A DNA stretch of 22,500 nucleotides from Glandiceps talaboti (Eukaryota; Hemichordata; Enteropneusta; Spengelidae), in contig NC_135555.1 in the NCBI RefSeq assembly GCF_964340395.1, positions 17,808,346-17,830,845 of the forward strand, given 5' to 3'. Below, piece by piece: positions 1 to 11,302 of this stretch (the first letter of the stretch is position 1; the number at the start of each line of letters is the position of its first letter). A program made the position numbers and the translations under genes. The notes under the pieces were generated by a model. That model was not told the DNA's origin and did no database searches. It was given only the letters and a program-made list of their open reading frames with translations.

Positions 1-1290
1 AAAGCGCATTATTAGGATTAAAGCATTCATATTGCAACCTCTGCGTTACCATGTCCCCAATTATACAGCTGGGTTGAGAAAATAAACCTCCCTTTCTGCA
101 CAGCTATAACTTAGTTAGAGGTCATTAGACGTACAAAATATTGTAGTATTCAAAAGTATTGGAAGGTAAACGACCAGAATATCTAAAGATACGTTCCTTG
201 TATTTTGAAATTACAAATAAAACAGTTCAGCTTTTTTGGAATTCTGTGCTTATATCATTTGATTGTATCAGCTGTAGTTGGAAGGGTGGTACTATTCAAA
301 GGAACAAAGGAAAGTGAATGAATTACACTGGAAAATATCATCTAAGGAGATCAGTAATAAAAATTATGAAAAGAGAGAGAGGTTAACCTATGTGCTGCTC
401 TGAAAGTCCCATGTAAATTGAGGGCGCCCTCAATGTAAATAAGCGCCAGCGTATATTCAATATTGCAACCTGGTTTAACTAATATTGCAAACAGCTGCTC
501 CTTGGTTCAAATACGTAGTTGTGGTTATATCAGGCACGCTTCCTATGATTTACCGGGTGTTGTCTTTAAAGTGATCATATCAATTAGGAGATTTTATATT
601 TATTTTGGATTTTTAATTTATAAAACAATTTTATCATGGCTTCCTCCTTGCAAATTATAATATGTGAAACAATATTTGCCAAATCCTTGTCTACAAATAA
701 AATAACAAAAGGCAAATTAAATGTGTAATTTGAGTTACAAGCATACACACTTGGCATATTATTATGTTGTTTCACAGTATGTTTTCAATTGGGATGCCTT
801 CAGGATAAAATTATTTAATATAAATTGAAAAAAAAATCTAACATAAACACCAAATCCTCATCCACATGGCCATTTTAATTGAATTTTTCTGACAGCTGTA
901 CAACGCATTTAATGTAAGGAAACGAATAGGTACACATTTTTGCCGTTTATCATTTTAGGTTCTATCCTCCCCCACCCCCATCCACATACCATACATTTCC
1001 AAATTAGCCATACAAATGTCAATGTTTTGTAAGTAACATGTACATGCAATGAGGAATGGACTATTCATATGCCTTGCTTGTGTAAATTGGGGATTTCAAC
1101 CTGATTGTTAAATCATCCGAGTAATGAAAATAGATGCGTGCTAGTACGTTTAAATGGCATGATATATGGTAACTTAATAGATATGTAATTCACCTTGTCT
1201 AATATTTATGTTTAGAATACTCGGAATATAATGGAAATGACAATTAGGCCTACTAAAATGTATGTTTCCGAATACGCTCAACTTTTGGAA
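1..1290. other. Non-coding AT-rich left edge
   Basis: No recognisable exon, RNA gene or transposon domain on either strand. The only structure I can point to is the perfect palindrome at 417-434 with flanking 8-bp direct repeats. A C-rich patch lies at 967-982. Confidence 0.6.
417..434. repeat. 18-bp perfect palindrome with 8-bp flanking direct repeats
   Basis: ATTGAGGGC followed by its exact reverse complement GCCCTCAAT. ATGTAAAT occurs at 411-418 and again at 433-440, so the palindrome sits within a direct repeat. It is unusually GC-rich for the surrounding DNA. Confidence 0.9.
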
Positions 1291-1299
1291 TAGGTGAGG

Positions 1300-1520
<221 letters not shown>

Positions 1521-1522
1521 TA

Positions 1523-1804
1523 TTTTTCATATGTGACTGCCTAGTTCAGGTAGTTAGGTTTCCCGTTGTTTTCAAAATGGTCTCTGTGTTATTGGTTTCT
1601 TCTCATCAGATGTACATCCATTACAGATTGGAAGAACAGTTTCATATTGTATTTTTAAGTTGATGTCAGTTTCAGCATCCACTATTTCTGGCAAGACTCT
1701 ACCATTATTGAGATTTTATTACTTTTTTCTCGATACACAAAATAAAAAGGTTTAGGGTCGGCGGTGAAAACTAGGTGGGGTCGGGTATTAAACCGGAACC
1801 AAAC
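1523..1804 (+). repeat. Dispersed repeat A, copy 1
   Basis: Clearly similar along most of its length to the reverse complement of 13431-13688. Shared blocks include CTAGTTCAGGTAGTTA, TGGTCTCTGTGTTA, ACAGATTGGAAGAACAGTTT, GCATCCACT and CCGGAACCAAA. Both copies have a (TA)n/(TG)n block on the same side. Likely a non-autonomous transposable element; class unknown. Confidence 0.85.
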
Positions 1805-2489
1805 AATTTATTTCTTTACTAGATAGGTCCTTATACAGATACTGACCCAGAGTGGAACCTTGAAATAAAATCTGTGTAAATAACAATTTCATTCACGCTC
1901 ACAATTACTAGCAAAACTACAGTATGTGGCTATGAACTGAATGTCTCACCAATACAACATACAAACTTGCACTCAACTCGATTGAGGTGAAAGCCAGGTG
2001 CCATATAAACGATATATTTACTGAGAAGTCCAGACACATGTGTTTGTTGAATAAAATGGAGATTAATTTATCTACAGAAAAAACACACTGTGTGGAATGG
2101 CCAGAACTGAGAACTTCCATCCAAAAAGGTTGGATTGTACACATTTCATTTCTAAGTATCGGTCCCACAAAAAAGGACCTCCATCAGGAATCCAATACAT
2201 CAGTGCATAGTAAATGGAATGTAATACAACTTGAACAAGTTTATATGGCAAACGTTTAATAAAAAGTGAAAATGGAACTCGGTTAAACATCGGAACTGAC
2301 TGACAGGCAGCACATGGAAGAAAAAAATGGTTAAATAGCAATGGAAATGATCATTTGATTTCAATTTGTATTTGCGTAGTGAGAGATAAACGGTATCGGT
2401 TGTCCTTATTTGAAATATGAGCGTAGTAGAACGAAAAATGAAGGCGTAAACTTAGTGCGAAATGGCAGTAAATGTAAATGCACCACCCT
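1805..2489. other. Gene-free stretch between repeats A and B
   Basis: Open frames of 80-90 codons occur on both strands near 1917-2341 but overlap each other and carry no family signature. Nothing else seen. Confidence 0.55.
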
Positions 2490-2705
2490 CATAACTAAAT
2501 TTAGAAGCTTCGATGGAATACGATAAAATATGAAAATGGGTGACTAATTTGCAAAGCAGATGACCGACGTATGGTTACAAGAAAATAGATATGCAAATAT
2601 ATATGCAAATAGCTTTGGAATTTATAAACCTGGAACAGTCTCTGAACGACTATAGCTGCCTTGGGGAGTTTTGATTCAGGTAGGAAATACATGCTTTCTT
2701 TTTAT
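2490..2705 (+). repeat. Dispersed repeat B, copy 1
   Basis: Similar in the same orientation to 20775-20960. Shared blocks include ATGACC-AC-TATGG, ATATGCAAAT-GCTT-GGAA, and TTGGGGAG-TT-GATTCAGGTAGGA-ATAC-TGC. Probably a transposon-derived family; no protein domain found on either strand. Confidence 0.8.
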
Positions 2706-4292
2706 ATTTTAACTAAGAAAATGACCTAATCTATGCTGGCGAAATATGACCACCAAACACAAAGATTTCTTGTCCCCCTTTACTCTAGAACCGCTTCTTT
2801 ATTCACAATGTCAAAATGCGTATTTTTAACTGTACTTTGAGAAATATTTATAACTAGGATAGTTTTGAAAAAGGAAACGATGATATAATTATTGAATTTT
2901 GACAGGTTATAATAAATGAGCCCGATTTGTATTTGCGGCATGCGTTTTATGTACTGAAGGCATTTTGTGTAATATTAGCGGTTTTGATATGGTTGTGACA
3001 ATTCTTTTTCTGAGTTGTGTTAATGTTTCTGTACAAACATCACACAACGAAAACTGACCATTATAAGCACATTCATTAAACAACTTAAAATCGTAAAATA
3101 TGTTAAACGTTATATATACCAAATATTGTGTGTGTATAATCTCTGAAGTTTCATGTATCCTTCCTTCATTATAATTTTGCAATTTATCTAAATCGTTTTG
3201 TATTTTGTTGTATAACTTGATCATTTCTATACATAACTCTGCTGTCTCAGTACTTATGACAAGTTGTCATGTATCATTCGTATAAGTAAAACACGCACGT
3301 TTGATAAAGCATCAATGGAGAATTTCACAGACGATGATATCCATTTAAGACTTGCTGATATAATGAATGATTCAATTCCCCCATTTCTAAGATTTTCGAG
3401 GAAACAAAATATAATTTTCTGCCTGATATAAAGAACATTAACCACACACTTGTATATTAAAAGTGTCGAGTTGCTTATAAAGATTATATTTTTCTTTTTA
3501 ATCCTTGAATTCTAGTCACTGTATCGAAATACTGTTCACATTTTTATCTTTTGAAAAATACGCCCAAGAGAATTTTTTTTTCTTCTCGCAATTCTGTAAA
3601 CGAAATAATCATGAGGATGTGGTATTGTATTCTTCGTTAAACATGCTAGTACTCTTACGCGTAAAGTTACTTTTTGAAAAATACATACCCCCATGAAAAA
3701 CTCATAATTATGGCTATATATGTGTTTTAGTATCTAACGGATAGTGCCTTTCCTGTTGCTATCTTTAGTGAAAAGTTATATATTTTCATAGACCTCCGCG
3801 TTGAAAGGGGTACCAGTGTCGTTATTGTACTGGTACCCCGTAAACTACTATTGGCGGTACTTCTGCCATATTTCAAATCCACCCTAGTGTCCTAAATTGA
3901 GGACATTTGACTAACTCCCAGGGATGGTTAAAGTTGCAGGTCTTGTTCCTATGTAAATTAGCTGACGTACGTTGTTGCTATTTTTGAATGGAATTTACCG
4001 TATGGGAAACGAAATTGTTTGGTCGTTAAATTGTGCATGTTTTAAAACTGAACTGTTTGTCATCCGACTACTAAAGTAATCATTGTATTGGTGGTTACTC
4101 CTGCCAATCTAACGAACGTGGACTGTAAGTTATATATCTGTACATAATCAACTACAATTAAGCCATGGTTTTCTTCAAAGCAGTTAGACGTTTATTACTA
4201 AGTGATGCACGTCTTGTTTCAGTAGCATGGGAAATTGGGGCGTGATGCCACTAGAACCGTATAACTATAACGTATAGTTTAGATGACAGGGG
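2706..4292. other. Gene-free stretch upstream of the sulfatase
   Basis: No recognised gene. It holds a minus-strand open frame of about 118 codons around 2907-3260 (see findings), the perfect hairpin at 3807-3839, and short poly-T tracts. Otherwise plain AT-rich DNA. Confidence 0.5.
3807..3839. repeat. Perfect 11-bp inverted repeat (hairpin)
   Basis: GGGGTACCAGT (3807-3817) and its exact complement ACTGGTACCCC (3829-3839), separated by an 11-nt loop. Strong stem in weakly paired surroundings. Not followed by a T run, and no gene ends next to it. Confidence 0.9.
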
Positions 4293-4345
4293 TATATAAT
4301 TACGATCAATTTCAGTGGCAGAGAGCTAAATGTGCGGTGTGCACA
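4293..4345 (+). promoter_or_regulatory. Weak TATA-like core promoter candidate for the sulfatase
   Basis: TATATAA at 4293-4299, with possible start sites near 4314 (TTTCAGT) to 4323, and candidate donors for a non-coding first exon at about 4348 (AAG/GTGGCG) and 4406 (GTC/GTGAGC). In DNA this AT-rich a TATA string is common, so this is only a position-based guess. Confidence 0.2.
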
Positions 4346-4676
4346 AGGTGGCGCATTTATCACTACTAACACTGAAAACGTCACCGTTCGTTAAAGAATT
4401 CGTCGTGAGCATGGAATTTTCCATTTCAATTTTGAATTTTGTCCTCATATCTACTTCCAAAATATCTTTGTCATATAGAATTTCTCGTATATTTTTTTGT
4501 CATCGTTTTAGCAATGCTTCTGTTGTGCTTTGGGTCAACAACTTGATATTGCTGTGCTCAAACGTTTTATACATTGTTGATGATGTCTAGATATGTGTCG
4601 GCCAAAATTGTCAACTGATTGCATCTGATAATATTAATATCATAACAATTTTAATAGTATATGCAACATTTCAAGT

Positions 4677-4734
4677 TCTTCTTTTTTATTTTCGTTTTTT
4701 TATAGGAAGTTTGACAAGAGTCACATAAACAACA
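4677..4734 (+). promoter_or_regulatory. Splice acceptor and 5'UTR immediately before the sulfatase start
   Basis: A pyrimidine tract (4677-4703) ends in TATAG at 4701-4705, followed by 29 nt to the ATG. In the frame of that ATG there is a TAA at 4726-4728. The ATG is therefore a genuine first in-frame start, and the 5'UTR is probably interrupted by an intron whose upstream non-coding exon lies further left. Confidence 0.6.
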
Positions 4735-4765
4735 ATGTTGAGATTGTTGTCACTAGCCGTTGGCA
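4735..4765 (+). CDS. Arylsulfatase coding exon 1 (start codon, short signal peptide)
   Basis: Begins with ATG and encodes [10 protein letters not shown] plus one base of a Ser codon, a short hydrophobic N-terminus that fits a signal peptide. The donor GTATGC at 4766 is weak but is the only GT in this exon that joins in frame to the acceptor at 5180. A much stronger donor (AG, then GTAAGA at 4782) lies 16 nt further on. It would need an extra exon to keep frame (see 4841-4910). Confidence 0.55.
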
Positions 4766-5031
4766 GTATGCCTATCATTAGGTAAGAGTTGTTAGATATC
4801 TATTATTTTTTGCCTATTTGAAATGTTTATACCACCTCAGCAAACCAAGGTGGTCTGAGATAGCACCGAGTGGGAACGCTGAAATGCCGTCGATCAGACA
4901 ATTTAGAAAGGTATTACTTTATGTTCTGTAATCATGTTACCTTGTTCATATAAAAAAAACATGACTAGTGTTATCACGGAAAAGATGTTAATTCTCCAAT
5001 GACAGTTCGTTATTCATTATACACACCGTGT

Positions 5032-5105
<74 letters not shown>

Positions 5106-7177
5106 GAAATACACAATTCATGCCATCTGGTTTCCAAAGCTAGCTAGCACGATACTAATTGAACTGACTTCGATTTTCAGGCTACTGTCAGAAGAAACCC
5201 CATATCATATATATGATTGGTGATGACATGGGTAAGTAATCTAAATTGATATTCAAAAAAAAATATACAGTCGACTTTTGTTTGACCTTTGCTTATCCGA
5301 CCAATACTATAATACATATATACTGATATGGACACCGTTTGTGTATTATATTACCTTCCCACTACTGTCGAAATAGTGTAATGAGTCGAGAGAGAATGAT
5401 ATTTTTATTTATAATATGCTAGCATTTGTTTAAATATGCTCGTATTTATTTCTGACACAAAGGTTGGAATGATGTTAGTTGGCACGACAAGAACGTACAG
5501 ACTCCCAATCTAGCAGCTCTGGCCGAGGATGGAGTCAAACTTGACAACTTCTACACAATGGCTGCCTGCAGTCCGTAAGTAGAATTCAAGACATAAGAAT
5601 AAGAATAAGAATATGAATAAGAATATGAATAAGAATAAAACATACTTATTGAGGACAGCTCAAACAAGTTGTAGTTCTAAAATGAGCTGAACATTTCTTT
5701 CCATTTCGGCGATCAAGAATCTCAACAACTGTGACACGCACAAAAAAAAGATAAACAAAATTCTATACAGTAAAATTCAAAACAGTAAGGGATACATGGC
5801 CAGGTAGACGAAAGGAAAAGCTACAGAACAGATGTTAAGTTACAAATCAAAGATCGAAACATGATGATAAAATAGACACGCCAAATAATGTAACAATGTG
5901 TGCGAACATCTTCTCCAAATCGTTTTCACACTTTGAACTTTGATACAAATTATTGGCACCGATAGTAAAGCTGGTGAAATTGCGTGAACATTCGAATTTT
6001 TCTTTGAATGTATAATGTTCTACTTCCACCAACATATATTCATTCATTTTTTTCTGGTTTCTTTTGAATCCAAGATCTCGTGTCGCTTTGATGACAGGAA
6101 TGTATTCTTCCAATGTTGGTGGACAGGTATGTTTCGATTAAAATGTCTTTGAATATTTTACTACCATTGCAGTTGCAGTGTAACATTGCCTGATAATAGC
6201 GTAATATAAAAAAACAAAAATAATTTGATATGTAACATTAATCTTGTTTCTATGACGACGTTTGGATCTTCAACAACTAATATTAAATTGGTAAATTATA
6301 ATTACAAAATGTCATGATAATATAATTTGTGAAAGGTAAATATTATATGCAATGTCTCCCCTCTAGTATCTAACATCATAGAATTAGTTATGTGTTTTCT
6401 TAATTTGATGTTTTTGTTTAATCTTTCGCTGTATAGCATTACACATACCTCGGTCATCTCCCACACGGTGCGCCAACGTATTTACCATTCCTGCCAAAGA
6501 AGTTGAAGGATATGGGATACACAACATATGGCGTTGGAAAGTAAGTAATTACTCGTGTAGGCATATCAAAGTTATATATCAAAAATGCGTTATTGTACAG
6601 TCACTTTAAAGTCTACTATTATCGTTTTTTGTGTGTTTTCTGTGTGCGTTTGTTTGGGTTTGTTTGGGGGAGGGGGGATTTGAGCTATACAATTCTTGGT
6701 TTTGATATATGTATGGGTGGACGTCAGTGATGATGAAGTGTATTTCAATTTATTGCTAATTGAGATAATTTACATTCCATTTGCTTAATCTTCCCAAGGT
6801 GGCATTTGGGTTTCTGCAATGAATCCTACATCCCAGGAGGACCAAACAGAGGTTTTGATCATTATTATGGTTTCTACCAAGGTGGTGCTAATTACTACGA
6901 ACACGTCAACAATGAAAATGGTCAGTTGCATCACTTGCATTGATAATTTTGAATGCACCCTAGGGTGTAGCCAACGTACAAAACGTGCCAAGCAAAAACT
7001 TTACTCTAAAATCGGACGAGTGTAAACAGTAAATAAAATAAATTTACAAAACATTTTGATAATATAGGTCTTGTATATACATGTAAGAAATAACAATGGC
7101 GTACCTCATAGAAAGACTGAGTAATATATTGACAATTTTTCGCAATTCACTGTCATCCGTGATAGGCAGATACCTTC

Positions 7178-7229
<52 letters not shown>

Positions 7230-10200
7230 GTCTGTTAACTTAGTATTTGTACCATTTTAGGTCAGATGTGTATTTGTATTCGTCTGCTTTTTTTGTATCT
7301 TATTGTTCATAATTTCAACAGGTCCCGGATTCAACGGAAAATATGTTGGCTACGATTTGCATGATGATGGTGTCAATGTCGGCGTACGTTCTGCCTGCAA
7401 ATACACTTCTGTAAGTTTGGCTGATTTTTTATTGCTTTTTAAGTAACACGACAACAACTTAATTAGAGCACGTGAATTGTATAAAAAGCAACTCAGTGCG
7501 CATGACGCCATCATCGTCCACGAGGGGTTAACTCAGGAGAGAGGATAACAAATTCTGGGGAAAAAAGTGTCATTGTCATTTCGCATATATACCGTATCGA
7601 GCTCGCGACTGTCTGTCTGTGATTTAAAAGCACAAAAAATTAACACAGTTGTTTCTACAAACGTGCCGTTTTGACAAAGCCGCCATCTTAGAATTCATAC
7701 AACGGCAGAACAAGATGTGACTGCATATGGCACCTTATAACCATTTGGATTGTTTGAAACTAACTTTATGTTTTACTTGACAGATATTATTCGAAGAAAA
7801 AATTCTAAGTAACATTGAAGAACATGATGTGAATGATCCTATGTTTCATTACTGTGCCTTCCAATTGCCGCATTCACCTAGAGTGGTAAGTAAACATGAT
7901 ACTAGATCGACAATTTTCTTTCCAAAAGACAGCCGGATAAACACTGTCAGTTTGACTGAGACAACAGAGACAGAACGTTTATTAAGGTAGAATGGGTCTG
8001 GTGACCAATTTTCCTGAAAACAGTTCTTTAAATCTCTCCAAACCTTAAAATGTGAAAGCTTGTCCCTCGTCGTTTTTAAAAAAAATAGTAAAAGTAATTT
8101 TGGGGGTTCACCATCGTGTTTTCAAGGACATCGTCAAATCGTTATTTTCCCGTAGATTTAACTAAAATGACTTAATTTTGATATCTTGACCTCTATTTGA
8201 AAAAAAAAAGTTTGTGTTGTGACCCTTTAGTTTTTTCCTTGATTTGAGCTGAGAATGAGTTTGAATTTCCTTGAAGCAAAATAGCAGAAAAAGTCTAAAC
8301 AGTTTATGTCATAGACGTGGAAAGATTAACCAACTCTTGATTACGATTCATCATACTAGGTTCCAGAACAGTGGGAGATGATTTACAATTGGGTTGAAAA
8401 TCACGACCGCCGAGTCTACTGTGGTAAGTATTTTTTTTAAACTCCCCCCCCCCCCCTCCCGATTTTTTTATCATATTTTTTTTAGCATTTATCCTTTTAG
8501 CTAAGGTGCGGGAACAGTCAGGGTGTTATCATATTTATTGCATGTATGATTTTTTGTTTATATTTCTTTTCAACATCCAATGATTGCACCATACTTCAAC
8601 AAAGCAGTGCTTCTGTGGTATTACAACGCTAATTTTACATGGTTCTACTTTTACTGAACAGCTCAGGTAACATACATGGATGCTATTGTTGGTAATATTG
8701 TTGCCAAACTCAAAGAGAAGGGAATGTACGAAGATACACTATTCGTTTTCCACGCTGATGTGAGTTATGTATTTTATTTGCATCATAAAGTATATAACAT
8801 CCAGAATGAGAATCACACACCACGCCCTGTTCTCAATATTATTTCACTCTTGTGAACGAACGGGATATTGCACAGTTGTAAACTTATTTCTTTGGAGAAT
8901 TTGCATAATGACTGTTATTGGTTAAATATGTTGCAGTATACGTAGAAAGCTTGAATAAAAATTCGGAGGAACTAAAATGTTCATTTTAACTGCTATATAG
9001 AAACCTTAAAAAATAAACCAACTTATTCCATTATGTTCAATTCATAGAACGGTGGTGATGTCGTCACCAAGGCTGCCAACTGGCCATACCGTGGAGATAA
9101 GGGAACTTACTTCGAAGGTGGAATCAGAGGTGTCGGTTTCATGTCCGGTGTTGGTATCCAGGAGACCGGCTACACTCATTATGGGTAGGTTTATTAAAGT
9201 GTATTCGTTGTAACTTTAAATGTCTTTACATTATGTCAACATGAAAGCCGAGAATGTTTATAATCAAAATCTAAAAGGAACAATGACCATAGATAATGGC
9301 TGGAAGAAATGAAATCAATCTCCAAAATAGTCTGATTATAGTTGTATTTATTTTGCTCACTCTGTTGTCTCCGCAATAATAATGCTATCTTTTTTGTATC
9401 TACAGAATGTTCCACATCAGCGACATGTACCCAACTATTATTAAGGGAATGCTCGGTGGTGAAGTTGCAGGTAAGCTTCTGTAATAAATGTAGTTGTGGT
9501 GATATATAAACTAGTAAATATAACAACCATTTTTAGTGGTTATGTTATTTTTTACTCAAGAACAGAACAAGTACGAAATCGCTTGGAGTGATTAACTTCA
9601 GAAACAACAACCAGGATACTTTCATAGCTGAGTGTAAACCACGGAAACCTGTTTATAAATGCATACAGCAGAATAATGCCTATATATGTAACTTATTTAT
9701 AAGTTCAATAACTGATAGTTATAGCAAAGGTCAGAGCCCATTTAATGGTTTTAACAGGACACTTTTGAGCAATATCCCGACCGTTGCTTTTGTCCAAGGC
9801 GTAGTCAATCCAAAGCAAAAAGCATAACGATAATGAGGACAGTTTCATTTATGGTTAAAGAGTTTGTGGACATTTACAACATGTAAAATGTGTTAACTAA
9901 ATAACTGATAAAATTAAATTGAGAGCACAGTTGAAACAATGAGGACGAGACAGAGAAGAGTATAACGAATGAAAAGGTATAACTTGATTGCTTTTAAACC
10001 AATATATGCAATTGATAAACTGTGCCATGATACTATTGCAGATAATCTTGATGGTATTGATCAGTGGATACCAATGTCTCAGAACAAACCTTCAAATCGT
10101 GATGGTTTCCTAATTACCGTTGACTATGATATGGCTAATTTGCCAAGAGATGATGTTCTTGGAGCCAATGTTACTGGCTACAGGTATGTGTCCTTGTTTA

Positions 10201-10328
10201 TCTTTGTGTAATTCAAATCTGAAAACAAGTATATGTGGGTGTTTTGTAACGCGATCAAATTTTCAATGTTAGCAATTATTTTTATTTGTCAATACATACA
10301 TACATACATACATACATACATACATACA

Positions 10329-10360
<32 letters not shown>

Positions 10361-11268
10361 AAACTGATGTGAAAATGAAATACGCATATTAAGATTGAAC
10401 AACACCAAATCATGCCCTTTTTTTACTCCATCCAAAGATGTATTGTTTTATTGTCATGCTTTGCTGTTTTCATTTACCATTACTTAAACATGAATTGTGA
10501 GTACTGCACTTTTATTTCTGAAAACAAACAAATCTCTAACAACATTCGTGTTTGTTCACAATTCTAGACAAGGCGATTGGAAACTACTAGTTGGACATCC
10601 TGCTTTCGCTTACACATACGACGAATGTAAGTTTTGTCAACTATTTACATATTGATATATCAATTAATCACGTGAAAAAAGTAGAGACAAATTGGACTGT
10701 ATGGTGTGAGCAAGATACAGCTCAAAAGAGTTTAAAAACTCTGACTAATATTTGGCTTGTTAACAGAGCATCATCACGTGACTCATGCGGTCATTACATT
10801 TCATTTCATAGATACAGGAAGTATGTAATTTGCTTCTAAAAACTTATATTAATTACATTAATCGTGCTTATTGAAAATGTTGCTTATTGAAAATGGCTGC
10901 TGACAGACATAATTGATCTCTACGGTTTGTTTTATATAATTAACACATTTAGTTTCTCAGTTTACTGGTTGAATTCGTTCACTGAAGTGACTTTACATAC
11001 CTTGCAAAACATTATCCTTGCCACATTCTCCTTTGTCCTCACAAGCTAAATTTCGCCTTCGTTCAATCAACAGTTGACTGGTACCCACCAGCATATACCG
11101 ATGATGTAGAACCAATTGAAGCCCCACACGAGCCTGGCGTCGATATATTTTTGTACAACATTGCTGGTAAGTAGATTTTGGCATTAATCAATTGATTATC
11201 ATGTTGGGTGGTGTAAAGTTCTTCTTAAAGAACTGCTTCAACACCTTCATTACCGGTATGTATGTATG

Positions 11269-11302
<34 letters not shown>

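Noticed and set aside
4330-4590. 86-codon frame upstream of the sulfatase starting MCGVHK
   Set aside because: Lies where a 5'UTR intron is expected, no recognisable domain, AT-rich hydrophobic composition as expected by chance.
6785-7025. 68-codon frames on both strands over exon 6
   Set aside because: Shadows of the sulfatase exon in other frames.
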